From: Streptomyces sioyaensis
Lineage (GTDB): Bacteria; Actinomycetota; Actinomycetes; Streptomycetales; Streptomycetaceae
DNA length: 32,847 nucleotides
Direction of reading: 5' to 3'
Assembly (NCBI RefSeq): GCF_004122735.1
Contig: NZ_SDIF01000073.1
Span: 1-32,847, forward strand
The translations under genes and the position numbers were made by a program. This document shows, piece after piece, positions 1 to 8,395 of the stretch. The notes beneath the pieces are model-generated. The model worked only from the letters and a program-made list of their open reading frames with translations, made no database searches and had not been told where the DNA came from. Each line of letters opens with the position of its first letter. The stretch's first letter is position 1.

Positions 1-287
1 GCCAGCGACGATCCGTCGGAGACGGACATGATGAAGAGGAAGCCGCGCTCCATCTCCACCACGGTCTGGTTGACGCTTCCGCCCTCGAAGATGCGGGACG
101 CGCCGGAGGTCAGCGAGGTCAGGCCGGAGGCCACCGCCGCCAACTGGTCGGCACGGTCGCGGGGGAAGCCCTCGGACATGGCGAGGAGGAGACCGTCCGC
201 GGAGACCACCACCGTGTGCGACACCCCGGGGGTGTTGTCCACGAAGTTGGTGATCAACCAGTTCAGATTCTGCGCCGCCTGGCTCAT
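1..287 (-). CDS. cvnB: Roadblock/LC7-domain protein of a conservon (CvnB type), 3' end outside window
   Basis: Read on the minus strand from the ATG at 287, the frame is open to the left edge, giving 95 residues of a protein that is usually about 135-140 long. It starts MSQAAQNLNWLITNF and carries the pattern of actinobacterial roadblock/LC7 proteins (GVSHTVVVSADGLLLAMSEG, then a Leu/Ala/Gly-rich helix). In Streptomyces conservons the CvnB protein sits between a sensor-kinase-like CvnA and the CvnC and CvnD (GTPase) proteins, forming a membrane-associated complex likened to eukaryotic G-protein systems. The start lies 9 bases after the stop of the upstream kinase gene, so the two are surely co-transcribed and probably translationally linked. 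CvnC and CvnD should lie beyond the left edge. Family assignment is firm; the exact signal is unknown. Confidence 0.9.
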   Translation of the reverse strand, partial: MSQAAQNLNWLITNFVDNTPGVSHTVVVSADGLLLAMSEGFPRDRADQLAAVASGLTSLTSGASRIFEGGSVNQTVVEMERGFLFIMSVSDGSSL

Positions 288-296
288 CGGACTCAA

Positions 297-3200
297 CTAA
301 CGCTCCTGCTGGTGAGTGGGATCGACAATGCCGTGGGTGCCGGTGGACGACGTCCCGGCCTGCCGGCCTTGCTGGATTCCCCGACGGAGATTGGTCAGCC
401 GTCCCCGGACGTCGCTGGGCGCCCGGGAGACCTGCGGCCCGCTCTGGTCGGCCTGCTGCTGCGCGGTGCCCGCGACGAGGTTCGCGCGCGGGACCCGGCG
501 GGGCAGCCCCGAGGTGGTGACACCGCCCGCGGCGGGCTGGCGGATCTGCTCCGCCTGCCGCCAGGTCTCGTCGTTCGGCGAACTGCGCCACTGCGCGGCC
601 TCGGCCGGGCTGCGCTCCGCACCGTTGGCCGAGGTGTCCGCGCCGCCGCGGGCGGCACCGTCCTGCGCGGCCCCCCGCCGCGGCAGGTCGGAAGCCTCGG
701 CCTCGGTGCCCTGGGGCGGCACACCGGCAGCGGCGGCGGCCGGGTGGTTGAACCAGTTGGACTCGATGGTGTCGAAGATCGGCGTACGGCCGTCTCCGGG
801 GCCGGCGTCCGCGCCGCCGAGCACGTCGGAGGAGTCCGCACCGCTGTCCTGCGGCTGCTGCACCGGGAACTGCCCGGTGCTCTGCGGCTCGTCGGCGTAC
901 GCGGCACGGTCGGCGTCCGGGCGGCGGTTGCGGCCCGTGTCGTACGGGCCGGTGTCGCTGCCGGGCCGCTCGTACTGGCCGGTGTCGTACCGGCCGCTGT
1001 CGCTGCCGGGCCGCTCGTACTGACCCGTGTCGCTGTCGGGACGCCGGTACTGCCCGGTGTCGCCGTCCGGACGCTGGTACTCGCCCGTCTCGTACGCACC
1101 GGTCTCGTAGCGGGCCGCCTCGCGGTCCGGCCGGGGGAACTGCCCCGTGTCACCGCGCCCGTTGCCCGCACCCTGCGGGTCGCGCCCACTGCGGGACTCG
1201 TCCGCGGAGGGCGGCGGCGCGTTGAAGTCGGGACGGGCGAACGCCGCGGTGTCACCGGGGCCGCCGCCGGGCGCGGGCCGCTCGAAGCTGCCGGTGCTGC
1301 TGGCATCGGCCGATTCCTCGTGGCCGCGCGGCCGGTCCTGGGCCTCGCGGGGCGTCAGCGGCCAGTCGTCGGAGCCGCCGCGCTCACGGCGCGCACCCCA
1401 GCTCGTACCGCCCTGCTGCGGTGCTCCCTGGCCGCCCTGGTCGCCGGCGGGCGGGCCGCCGGGCAGTTCGGCCGCGGCACCCCGCGCCGGCAGCTGCGGA
1501 CGCTCCTCGCGGCGCGGTGCGCCGGTGGGCGGGGCCACCGTGGACGCCGGGCCGCTGTCCTGGCCGCGGGTGGGCAGCGAGGGACGCGCGGCGCCGGGAC
1601 GGCCGGCGGACGGGCGGGCGTCGCCCTGGCCCCCCGCGGATCCCGCGCCGGGCGGCGCCGTACGGCCGGACGGGGCACCGAAGGCGTTCGCCGCACCGCC
1701 GCCGGGACCGCCGCGGCCGGGCAGCGCGGGGCGCCCGCCGGCCGAGGGACCCGAACCGACCTGACCGCGCGGCTGGAGCCCCGCGAGCCGGCTGGACGGC
1801 GTGCCGCCGTGGTCACCGCCGCCGCCCTTGGCGTTGCTGGGCGCCGGCTTCTTGCCGCCCTGGGCGACGTCGATCGGCAGCATGACCAGCGCGGTGGTGC
1901 CGCCGGAGTCGGAGGGCCGCAGCTGGATACGGATGCCGTGCCGCAGGGACAGGCGGCCGACCACGAACAGACCCATGCGCCGGGAGACCGAGACGTCCAC
2001 GGTCGGCGGGCTGGCCAGCCGCTCGTTGATCGCCGAGAGGTCCTCGGGGGACAGGCCGATACCGGTGTCGTGGATCTCGACCAGGACGCGGCCGTCGGGC
2101 AGCGCATGGCCGGTGACCTTGACCTTGGTCTGCGGGGAGGAGAACGAGGTGGCGTTCTCCAACAGCTCGGCGAGCAGGTGCACGAGGTCGTTGACGACCC
2201 GGCCCGCGACCTCGGTCTGCGGAACGGCGTTGAGCTCGATCCGCTCGTACTGCTCGACCTCGGAGGCGGCGGCACGCAGGACGTCGACCAGCGGCACCGG
2301 CCGCGTCCACCGGCGTCCCGGCTCCTCACCGGCGAGGACCAGGAGGTTCTCACCGTTACGGCGCATGCGGGTGGCGAGGTGGTCGAGCTTGAAGAGGGAG
2401 GACAGCTGGTCCGGGTCGGCCTCGCGGGACTCCAGTTCGGAGATCAGCGAGAGCTGACGCTGGATCAGACCCTGCGAGCGGCGCGACAGGTTGGTGAACA
2501 TCGCGTTGACGTTGCCCCGCAGCAGCGCCTGCTCGGAGGCGAGGCGGACCGCCTCGTGGTGCACGTCGTCGAACGCCGCGGCCACCCGGCCGATCTCGTC
2601 CCGGCTGTGCACACCGACCGACTCGACGGAGGTGTCCACGTCCTGCGGGTCGGACTCGGACAGCTGCTTGACCAGCTCGGGCAGCCGGTCCTGGGCGACC
2701 TTCTGCGCGGTGTCCTGCAGCCGGCGCAGCGAGCGGACCATGGACCGCGCCACGACGAACGCGCCGACCAGCGAGACGCCGAGGACGAGCAGGATCAGCG
2801 CACCGCTGATGATCGCGGTCTGCGTGGCCTCGTTGCGCAGCTCGCGGGCCTTCTGCTCCATCTCGGACAGCAGCGTCGTCTCGATACGCGACATCTCGTC
2901 GATCTTGACGGTGTCGGAGTCGTACCAGTCGAGGTACCGGATGTCCTGGCTGCGGATGCCGGTGGCGCTGGCGAAGGAGCGGTGCGCGAACGCGACCGCG
3001 GCCTTGATCTCGTCGTTGTTGCCGTCCAGACCGCGGGTGAGCGCGCCGGCGTTGTTGGTGTAGATCTGCGAGAAGCGGTCCCGGGCGGCCTTCTCGCTGT
3101 CCTCGGCGTTACGGCCGGCCAGCCGGTCGTTGGCGGACAGCTGCGGGCCGCCGTCGTGGGCGAGGCCGGCGCTGACCAGCGCGCGCTGGATCGACGCGTA

Positions 3201-3977
3201 CTCCTTGGCCGACGAGAACGCCGCCAGCGCACGGGTACTGCGGATCATCTCGGGGTTGCTGGTGGCCTGCGCCATGTCCTGGGACAGCGACAGCAGCGAG
3301 TTGATCAGCTGGTCGTAGCTGGTGACGGTCCGCGCGGTGTTGTCGCCGTCCTTGTAGGCGTTGGCGCGGATCTCGTTGAGGGTGTTGAGCTGCCGGCCGA
3401 TCTCCAGGACGGTCGCGCGGACACCGGCCATCGTGGCGTCCTGGCCCTGGATGTCGCCGGTGGCCTGGTTGAACTTCAGCTTGGCGCGGTCGGTCTCTTC
3501 ACGGGGCGCGACGACGTTCGCGTCGTCCTTGGTGTTGCCGCTGCCGGCCAGCGGACCGGCCGACTTGTCCCGCTCCACCTGCAACGCGTCGGCGAGCTCG
3601 GTCGCCTGCCGGGTCATCTCGGTGAGCAGCTGCATCTTGTCGAGCTGGTCGATGTTGTCCAGCGACGTGGCGATGCGCATGCCGCCCAGCGTGGTCGCGG
3701 CGACCACGGGAAGCGCGAGCAGGGAGACCAGGCGGGTGCTGATTCGCCAGTTGCGCAGCGCTATTCGTGAACCGGGCCCGCCGGTCCCCTTCGACCCCTT
3801 GGGCTTGCCGCCGTCCGCGGCGTCATTGCCCGGCGCCTGGCCGCCCCCGTCGGTGGGCACGGTGCCCCCGGCGGAAGCATGGTTCTGGGCGCGCTGGGGC
3901 GAGGAGCCGCGGTCGGTCCCGCCGCGGAGCTCCGGGTCCGCCGCAGCGCTGCCATCCCTCTTGAAACGTCCCTGCAC
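297..3977 (-). CDS. cvnA: Nitrate-sensor-like histidine kinase of a conservon (CvnA type) with long disordered tail
   Basis: About 1226 residues from the GTG at 3977 (MQGRFKRDGS), chosen because it matches the usual family N-terminus and has an AGAGG element about 10 bases upstream; an in-frame start at 4112 would add 45 residues. Order of parts: Pro/Gly-rich cytoplasmic segment (1-75), TM1 (about 76-100), extracytoplasmic helical nitrate/nitrite-sensing domain, TM2 (about 388-410), HAMP, helical dimerisation region with a possible phospho-acceptor in DHLATRMRR (about 532), then a HATPase_c domain with N-box LLENATSF (about 605-612) and G1 box DTGIG (637-641). Residues after about 706 form a roughly 520-residue low-complexity tail rich in Gly, Pro, Arg, Gln and Tyr, with repeats of the type GQYERPGSDTG. 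It heads a conservon operon with the roadblock gene. The canonical H-box is weak, so kinase activity is uncertain. Confidence 0.9.
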   Translation of the reverse strand: MQGRFKRDGSAAADPELRGGTDRGSSPQRAQNHASAGGTVPTDGGGQAPGNDAADGGKPKGSKGTGGPGSRIALRNWRISTRLVSLLALPVVAATTLGGMRIATSLDNIDQLDKMQLLTEMTRQATELADALQVERDKSAGPLAGSGNTKDDANVVAPREETDRAKLKFNQATGDIQGQDATMAGVRATVLEIGRQLNTLNEIRANAYKDGDNTARTVTSYDQLINSLLSLSQDMAQATSNPEMIRSTRALAAFSSAKEYASIQRALVSAGLAHDGGPQLSANDRLAGRNAEDSEKAARDRFSQIYTNNAGALTRGLDGNNDEIKAAVAFAHRSFASATGIRSQDIRYLDWYDSDTVKIDEMSRIETTLLSEMEQKARELRNEATQTAIISGALILLVLGVSLVGAFVVARSMVRSLRRLQDTAQKVAQDRLPELVKQLSESDPQDVDTSVESVGVHSRDEIGRVAAAFDDVHHEAVRLASEQALLRGNVNAMFTNLSRRSQGLIQRQLSLISELESREADPDQLSSLFKLDHLATRMRRNGENLLVLAGEEPGRRWTRPVPLVDVLRAAASEVEQYERIELNAVPQTEVAGRVVNDLVHLLAELLENATSFSSPQTKVKVTGHALPDGRVLVEIHDTGIGLSPEDLSAINERLASPPTVDVSVSRRMGLFVVGRLSLRHGIRIQLRPSDSGGTTALVMLPIDVAQGGKKPAPSNAKGGGGDHGGTPSSRLAGLQPRGQVGSGPSAGGRPALPGRGGPGGGAANAFGAPSGRTAPPGAGSAGGQGDARPSAGRPGAARPSLPTRGQDSGPASTVAPPTGAPRREERPQLPARGAAAELPGGPPAGDQGGQGAPQQGGTSWGARRERGGSDDWPLTPREAQDRPRGHEESADASSTGSFERPAPGGGPGDTAAFARPDFNAPPPSADESRSGRDPQGAGNGRGDTGQFPRPDREAARYETGAYETGEYQRPDGDTGQYRRPDSDTGQYERPGSDSGRYDTGQYERPGSDTGPYDTGRNRRPDADRAAYADEPQSTGQFPVQQPQDSGADSSDVLGGADAGPGDGRTPIFDTIESNWFNHPAAAAAGVPPQGTEAEASDLPRRGAAQDGAARGGADTSANGAERSPAEAAQWRSSPNDETWRQAEQIRQPAAGGVTTSGLPRRVPRANLVAGTAQQQADQSGPQVSRAPSDVRGRLTNLRRGIQQGRQAGTSSTGTHGIVDPTHQQER
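935..1110 (-). repeat. Tandem repeats encoding Tyr-Glu/Arg-Arg-Pro units in the CvnA tail
   Basis: The DNA repeats variants of a 30-45 base unit encoding GQYERPGSDTG, GQYRRPDSDTG and GEYQRPDGDTG. At least five copies are recognisable, some near-identical (for example the two segments ending ctgccgggccgctcgtact). They lie in the disordered C-terminal tail of the kinase. Such units probably vary in number between strains. Confidence 0.75.
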
Positions 3978-4175
3978 TAGCGTCGCAACCTCTGGACCAG
4001 GCGTCCCGCCGCAGCGGGACGGTGTCGAGTCGTATGGGGGACCGCTGAAGTCCCCCATGGCGGTCGTGAGTGACCGGCGGGCTGCCCTCTCTGGCAGAGA
4101 GAGCGGCACCACCGCGCGGCGCTACGTTGCGCCCTGCGCGCCGGTTGAAACGTGCGGCGGTCCGTGGAATTCCAG

Positions 4176-4217
4176 CACAGTGCAGGATCTCCAACAAGAG
4201 CGGAGTCGTGCACTGTG
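4176..4217. promoter_or_regulatory. Perfect 9-bp inverted repeat upstream of the cvn operon
   Basis: CACAGTGCA (4176-4184) and TGCACTGTG (4209-4217) are perfect reverse complements separated by 24 bases, in the 590-base gap between the start of the cvn kinase gene (3977) and the small gene at 4570. It could be a double operator or a hairpin in the cvn leader. A TAGCCT box at 4480-4485 could be a -10 for the small gene, but I see no good -35. Nothing else in 3978-4569 is recognisable. Confidence 0.4.
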
Positions 4218-4569
4218 ACTTGGGTGACGCAATGTACGGACCGCGTCACGACTTGTAGAAGTTTCCGCCGTCGATAACGGACTTTTATCCGCGAGTCGAC
4301 CGCCCGTATCCGCTGTCCCAGGTGCGGTGATCGGGCGCGGAACGTGCGGTTCAATCCGCCATTGTCCGATTCGCCCAGGGATGATGATCAAGGGAATTGC
4401 GGCATTTGTCGCACAGGTCGTGAGCAAACTCACAGGAAGATCGTTGAGTTCTCCCGCACGGCGACGGGAATAGCGCGCATAGCCTGACGCTTTACACAGT
4501 TGCCCGGAGCGACAAGACAGCTGTGGGCAGGACCTTTCCCGAACTCTTGATGACGCGAGGCACGCAGCA

Positions 4570-4749
4570 GTGAAGACGACGATGTTCCGCAACATAGCCA
4601 ACCCGCGGCGCACCACCCTGGCCCACCTCGACGACGCCGAGGAGCTCGGCACCGAGGCCGCGGAGCACTCCGTCGATCTGCCGACGCAAACCGCCAACCC
4701 CCGCCGGACCGTCCTGATGGTCGCCCCCACCCAGGACGTGTCGGCGTAA
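4570..4749 (+). CDS. Uncharacterised 59-residue protein with a repeated NPRRT motif
   Basis: The frame runs from GTG 4570 to TAA 4749. A GAGG element lies about 10 bases upstream; an internal ATG at 4582 is an alternative start. The protein begins MKTTMFRNIANPRRTTLAHL, continues through an acidic stretch (DDAEELGTEAAEHSVD), and ends with a second similar unit, TANPRRTVLMVAPTQ. There is no Cys, no signal peptide and no membrane segment. Codons have the G/C-rich third position of real genes. It stands alone between the divergent cvn operon and the FAH/gltX genes. The two basic NPRRT units flanking an acidic middle recall a small DNA- or protein-binding adaptor or a peptide precursor, but that is speculation; no maturation enzyme is nearby. 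I do not recognise the family. Confidence 0.6.
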   Translation: MKTTMFRNIANPRRTTLAHLDDAEELGTEAAEHSVDLPTQTANPRRTVLMVAPTQDVSA

Positions 4750-4831
4750 AGCAGCGGCGGAGCGGCAGCGGCCCCGCGATAGCCTGGAGTGTCAACTCCG
4801 GCCAGTGATCAATGAGGGGCAGCGGCAACCC

Positions 4832-5605
4832 GTGCGCATCGCCAGATTCTCCATCGACGGCAACGTCGGATTCGGCGTCGTCGAAGGCGACGAACTCGAC
4901 GTCATCAAGGGACATCCCTTCGCCGAATTCGAGCGCTCGGGCCAAAAGGTCCCCCTCGACAAGGTCCGGCTGCTGCCGCCCGTCCTGCCCAACAAGGTCG
5001 TGGCCATCGGCCGCAACTACGCCGAGCACGCCGCCGAGCTGGGCAACGCCGTCCCGGACGTGCCGGTCACCTTCTTCAAGCCGTCCACCTCGGTGATCGG
5101 CCCCGGCGACCCCATCGGGTACCCCTCCTTCTCCCAGGAGGTGCACCACGAGGCGGAGCTCGCCGTCGTCATCGGCCGGATGTGCCGGGAGGTGCCCCGC
5201 GAGCGCGCCAAGGACGTCATCCTCGGCTACACCTGCGCCAACGACATCACCGCGCGCGATGTCCAGCAGCGCGAGAAGCAGTGGGCCAGGGCGAAGGGCT
5301 TCGACAGCTCCTGCCCGCTCGGCCCCTGGGTCGAGACCGGCCTGGAGCCCGCGGACATCGCCGCCGGCCTCGCCGTCCAGTGCACCGTCAACGGCGAACA
5401 GCGCCAGCTCGGCCGCACCAGCGACATGGTCCGTCCGGTCGAGGACCTGATCGTCCACATCACCGAGGCGATGACCCTGCTCCCCGGCGACGTCATCCTC
5501 ACGGGCACCCCGGCCGGGGTCGGCCCCCTCAACGTCGGCGACGAGGTCGCCGTCACCATCGAAGGCATCGGCACTCTCACCAACAAGGTGATCAAGCGTG
5601 GCTAA
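4832..5605 (+). CDS. Fumarylacetoacetate hydrolase (FAH) family protein
   Basis: 257 residues from GTG 4832 (MRIARFSIDG), preceded by GAGGGG at about 4814-4819; an in-frame GTG at 4805 would add nine residues not typical of the family. The FAH fold is clear: the segment around AIGRNYAEHAAELG, the metal-binding acidic pair in HHEAELAVVIG, a further acidic ligand in NDITARD, and the C-terminal ILTGTPAGVGPL motif. Members are Mg/Mn-dependent C-C hydrolases, oxaloacetate decarboxylases or acylpyruvases; sequence alone does not fix the substrate. A TAGCCT box at 4780-4785 may be its -10. The last codons overlap the start of gltX by 8 bases, so expression of the two is coupled, a standard Streptomyces arrangement. 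Confidence 0.88.
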   Translation: MRIARFSIDGNVGFGVVEGDELDVIKGHPFAEFERSGQKVPLDKVRLLPPVLPNKVVAIGRNYAEHAAELGNAVPDVPVTFFKPSTSVIGPGDPIGYPSFSQEVHHEAELAVVIGRMCREVPRERAKDVILGYTCANDITARDVQQREKQWARAKGFDSSCPLGPWVETGLEPADIAAGLAVQCTVNGEQRQLGRTSDMVRPVEDLIVHITEAMTLLPGDVILTGTPAGVGPLNVGDEVAVTIEGIGTLTNKVIKRG

Positions 5606-7079
5606 CGCGACCCCCGTCCGCGTCCGTTTCTGTCCCTCCCCGACCGGTAACCCCCATGTCGGCCTGATCCGTACCGCCCTGTTCAACTGGGCCTACGCGC
5701 GGCACCACAAGGGCACCCTGGTCTTCCGGATCGAGGACACCGACGCGGCCCGCGACTCCGAGGAGTCCTACCAGCAGCTGCTGGACTCCTTCCACTGGCT
5801 CGGCTTCGACTGGGACGAGGGCCCCGAGGTCGGCGGCCCGCACGCGCCCTACCGCCAGTCCCAGCGCATGGACATCTACCGGGACGTCGCCGACAAGCTG
5901 CTCGCCGCCGGCCACGCCTACCACTGCTACTGCACCACCGAAGAGCTGGACACCCGCCGCGACGCCGCCCGCAAGGCCGGCCGGCCCTCCGGCTACGACG
6001 GCACGTGCCGCACGCTGACCGACGAGCAGAAGGCCGCCTACGAGGCCGAGGGCCGCACCGCCATCGTCCGCTTCCGGATGCCCGACGGGCCGATCACCTT
6101 CACCGACCTGGTGCGCGGCGAGCTGACCTTCACCCCGGAGAACGTCCCGGACTACGGCATCGTCCGCGCCAACGGCGCCCCGCTGTACACCCTGGTCAAC
6201 CCCGTCGACGACGCCCTGATGGGGATCACCCACGTGCTGCGCGGCGAGGACCTGCTCTCCTCCACCCCCCGCCAGATCGCCCTCTACCAGGCGCTGATCG
6301 AGCTGGGCGTGGCCAAGGAGATCCCGGCCTTCGGCCACCTCCCGTACGTCATGGGCGAGGGCAACAAGAAGCTCTCCAAGCGCGACCCGCAGGCGTCCCT
6401 CAACCTCTACCGCGAGCGCGGCTTCCTCCCCGAGGGCCTGCTCAACTACCTTGCCCTGCTCGGCTGGTCCTTCTCCGCCGACCAGGACATCTTCTCGGTG
6501 TCCGAGCTGATCGAGGCGTTCGACATCGCGGACGTCAACGCCAACCCGGCCCGCTTCGACCTGAAGAAGGCCGAGGCGATCAACGCCGACCACATCCGGC
6601 AGCTGGACGTGGCGGACTTCATCACGGCCTGTGAGCCCTGGCTGAAGGCCCCGCACGCCAACTGGGCCCCCGAGGACTTCGACGAGGCCGCCTGGCGGGC
6701 CATCGCCCCGCACGCGCAGACCCGCCTCACCGTCCTCTCCGAGATCACCGCCAATGTCGACTTCCTCTTTCTCAAGGAGCCGGTCGAGGACGAGGCCTCC
6801 TGGACGAAGGCGATGAAGGGCGACCCCGTCGCGCTGCTCACCACGGCCCGCGCCAAGCTCGACGCCGCCGACTGGACCTCCGGTCCCGACTTCCTCAAGG
6901 AGGCCGTCCTGGCCGCCGGCGAGGAGCACGGCCTCAAGCTCGGCAAGGCCCAGGCTCCCGTCCGGGTGGCGGTCACCGGCCGCACGGTCGGTCTGCCCCT
7001 CTTCGAGTCCCTGGAGGTCCTCGGCAAGGAGCGCACCCTCCAGCGGATCGACGCGGCACTGGCCAAGCTGGCCGGCTGA
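5598..7079 (+). CDS. gltX: Glutamyl-tRNA synthetase (class I), probably non-discriminating
   Basis: 493 residues, the usual length. Class I signatures are present: PSPTGNPHVGL (HIGH box at 20-23) and KLSKR (258-262, the KMSKS box). The N-terminal Rossmann catalytic domain is followed by the helical anticodon-binding domain. It attaches glutamate to tRNA-Glu. Actinobacteria generally lack GlnRS and make Gln-tRNA-Gln by GluRS mischarging followed by GatCAB amidation, so this enzyme is expected to charge tRNA-Gln as well; tRNA genes of both kinds lie 1 kb downstream. The start GTG at 5598 overlaps the end of the FAH gene by 8 bases, and a perfect hairpin terminator follows at 7095-7125. Confidence 0.97.
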   Translation: MANATPVRVRFCPSPTGNPHVGLIRTALFNWAYARHHKGTLVFRIEDTDAARDSEESYQQLLDSFHWLGFDWDEGPEVGGPHAPYRQSQRMDIYRDVADKLLAAGHAYHCYCTTEELDTRRDAARKAGRPSGYDGTCRTLTDEQKAAYEAEGRTAIVRFRMPDGPITFTDLVRGELTFTPENVPDYGIVRANGAPLYTLVNPVDDALMGITHVLRGEDLLSSTPRQIALYQALIELGVAKEIPAFGHLPYVMGEGNKKLSKRDPQASLNLYRERGFLPEGLLNYLALLGWSFSADQDIFSVSELIEAFDIADVNANPARFDLKKAEAINADHIRQLDVADFITACEPWLKAPHANWAPEDFDEAAWRAIAPHAQTRLTVLSEITANVDFLFLKEPVEDEASWTKAMKGDPVALLTTARAKLDAADWTSGPDFLKEAVLAAGEEHGLKLGKAQAPVRVAVTGRTVGLPLFESLEVLGKERTLQRIDAALAKLAG

Positions 7080-7094
7080 CCCGCACCGCCACCA

Positions 7095-7125
7095 GGGCCC
7101 GGAAGCCACCACGGCTTCCGGGCCC
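7095..7125 (+). terminator. Hairpin terminator after gltX
   Basis: GGGCCCGGAAGCC (7095-7107) and GGCTTCCGGGCCC (7113-7125) form a perfect 13-bp stem with a 5-base loop, starting 16 bases after the gltX stop. It lacks a U-tract, as is common in this genus. Confidence 0.85.
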
Positions 7126-7195
7126 TCGGTATATGCCGCGACGGGGGCCGGTCGCTGCGGGCACAATGGCCCCACCGGCACCAGGAGGGCTGATC

Positions 7196-7990
7196 ATGAC
7201 CGCGCGCACCGAGGGCCCGCACGCCCCGGCACCGGGCCGCACCCCGCCCCGCGGCGGGGCCGACACCCCCTTGCGCGCCGTCCTCTGGGACCTCGACGAC
7301 ACCCTCTTCGACTACACCGGGTCGGACCGGGCCGGCGTGCTGCGGCATCTGCGGACCGAAGGGCTGCTGGACACCTACGGCGGTGAGGAGGCGGCACTCA
7401 CGCGCTGGCAGCACGCCATGGAGACCGAGTTCGCCCGCTTCCTCGCCGGTGAGCTCGGGTTTCTCGATCACCGCAGGGCGCGCGCCCGGACGTTTCTGGG
7501 CCTGCCGCTGTCCGACGCCGAGGCGGACGCCTGGTTCGGCCGGTACGTCGCCCACTACGAGGCGTGCTGGGCGCTCTTCCCGGACGCGCTGCCCGTACTG
7601 GAGGCGCTGGCCCCCTTGGTCCGACAGGCGGTGCTGTCCAACTCCGCCACCGCCAACCAGGAGCGCAAGCTGGCCGCCCTGGGGATCCGGGGACGCTTCG
7701 AGGCGGTGCTCTGTGCCGATGAACTGGGGCACGCCAAGCCCGCCGCCGAGGCGTTCGCCGGTGCCTGTAAGGCGCTCGGCCTAACGCCCGCCGAGGTCCT
7801 CTACGTCGGCGACAAGCTCGACATCGACGCGCTCGGCGCCCGGGACGCGGGCCTGGCCGCCGTATGGCTGGACCGTACGGACACCGGGGAGGAGCCGCCG
7901 ACAGGGGTGCGGCGGATCGCGGGTCTGGCGGAGCTCCCCGAGCTGTTGCGCGGAGTTATCGGTTTTGGTGCGCCGTCCACGATCAGGTAA
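7196..7990 (+). CDS. HAD-superfamily hydrolase (phosphatase)
   Basis: 264 residues from ATG 7196, which has an excellent AGGAGGG ribosome site 6-12 bases upstream; longer in-frame starts lack one. All HAD motifs are visible: motif I DLDDTLFDY (nucleophile Asp32, acid Asp34), motif II in LSNSAT, motif III Lys in GHAKP, and motif IV YVGDKLDIDALGA. The cap insertion after motif I is the helical C1 type seen in haloacid dehalogenase/YjjG/phosphoglycolate-phosphatase relatives. It probably dephosphorylates a small metabolite; the substrate cannot be read from sequence. The stop codon lies within the -10 box of the promoter for the downstream tRNA cluster. Confidence 0.9.
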   Translation: MTARTEGPHAPAPGRTPPRGGADTPLRAVLWDLDDTLFDYTGSDRAGVLRHLRTEGLLDTYGGEEAALTRWQHAMETEFARFLAGELGFLDHRRARARTFLGLPLSDAEADAWFGRYVAHYEACWALFPDALPVLEALAPLVRQAVLSNSATANQERKLAALGIRGRFEAVLCADELGHAKPAAEAFAGACKALGLTPAEVLYVGDKLDIDALGARDAGLAAVWLDRTDTGEEPPTGVRRIAGLAELPELLRGVIGFGAPSTIR

Positions 7991-7993
7991 TGT
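7965..7993 (+). promoter_or_regulatory. Housekeeping-type promoter for the tRNA cluster
   Basis: TTGGTG (7965-7970), a 17-base spacer and TAATGT (7988-7993) fit the HrdB consensus well. The -10 contains the stop codon of the HAD gene. Transcription would start near 8000, giving a leader of about 80 bases before the first tRNA. Confidence 0.7.
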
Positions 7994-8000
7994 TCTTCCT

Positions 8001-8069
8001 GCGCCGCCCGAGAGGGCCGAAAGGCCGGGCCGGGAGGCGCAGATCAAATCAAGCCCCCTCCGGGGGGTT
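8001..8069 (+). other. Structured leader of the tRNA precursor
   Basis: The leader can fold into an outer stem GCGCC (8001-8005)/GGCGC (8036-8040) enclosing GGCC-GAAA-GGCC (8015-8026) with a GNRA loop. A second hairpin follows, with CCCCC (8054-8058) paired to GGGGG (8063-8067). The second could weakly terminate read-through from the HAD gene, or both may guide 5' processing of the precursor. Confidence 0.45.
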
Positions 8070-8078
8070 GCGCTTTGA

Positions 8079-8150
8079 TGGCCTATGGTGTAATTGGCAG
8101 CACGACTGATTCTGGTTCAGTTAGTCTAGGTTCGAGTCCTGGTAGGCCAG
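8079..8150 (+). tRNA. tRNA-Gln (anticodon CUG), copy 1
   Basis: 72 bases. Acceptor stem TGGCCTA/TAGGCCA, anticodon stem ACTGA/TCAGT, loop TTCTGGT with anticodon CTG, and T-loop GGTTCGAGTCC. The discriminator is G8150 and no CCA is encoded. It reads CAG. Confidence 0.97.
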
Positions 8151-8171
8151 CTCGCAGAGCTTATCTGCAAA

Positions 8172-8244
8172 GCCCCCGTTGTGTAGCGGCCTAGCACGCC
8201 GCCCTCTCAAGGCGGTAGCGCCGGTTCGAATCCGGTCGGGGGTA
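8172..8244 (+). tRNA. tRNA-Glu (anticodon CUC), copy 1
   Basis: 73 bases. Acceptor stem GCCCCCG/CGGGGGT with a G1-U72 wobble, anticodon CTC in the loop of the CCGCC/GGCGG stem, T-loop GGTTCGAATCC, discriminator A8244, no CCA encoded. Identical to the two other copies downstream. Confidence 0.97.
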
Positions 8245-8306
8245 CAGATCCTTCCCAGGGGGACAGTCCGGGTCGCACCCACTGTCACTCATGCAGGATC
8301 GCTAGG

Positions 8307-8379
8307 GCCCCCGTTGTGTAGCGGCCTAGCACGCCGCCCTCTCAAGGCGGTAGCGCCGGTTCGAATCCGGTCGGGGGTA
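8307..8379 (+). tRNA. tRNA-Glu (anticodon CUC), copy 2
   Basis: 73 bases, identical to copy 1 over its full length, with discriminator A8379 and no CCA encoded. A 62-base spacer separates it from copy 1. Confidence 0.97.
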
Positions 8380-8395
8380 CTGGTCTAAACCACCA

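Noticed and set aside
216..3770. Very long plus-strand open frame of 1184 codons opposite the CvnA gene
   Set aside because: An antisense shadow caused by high GC and third-position bias; the minus-strand frame has clear kinase domains, this one has none.
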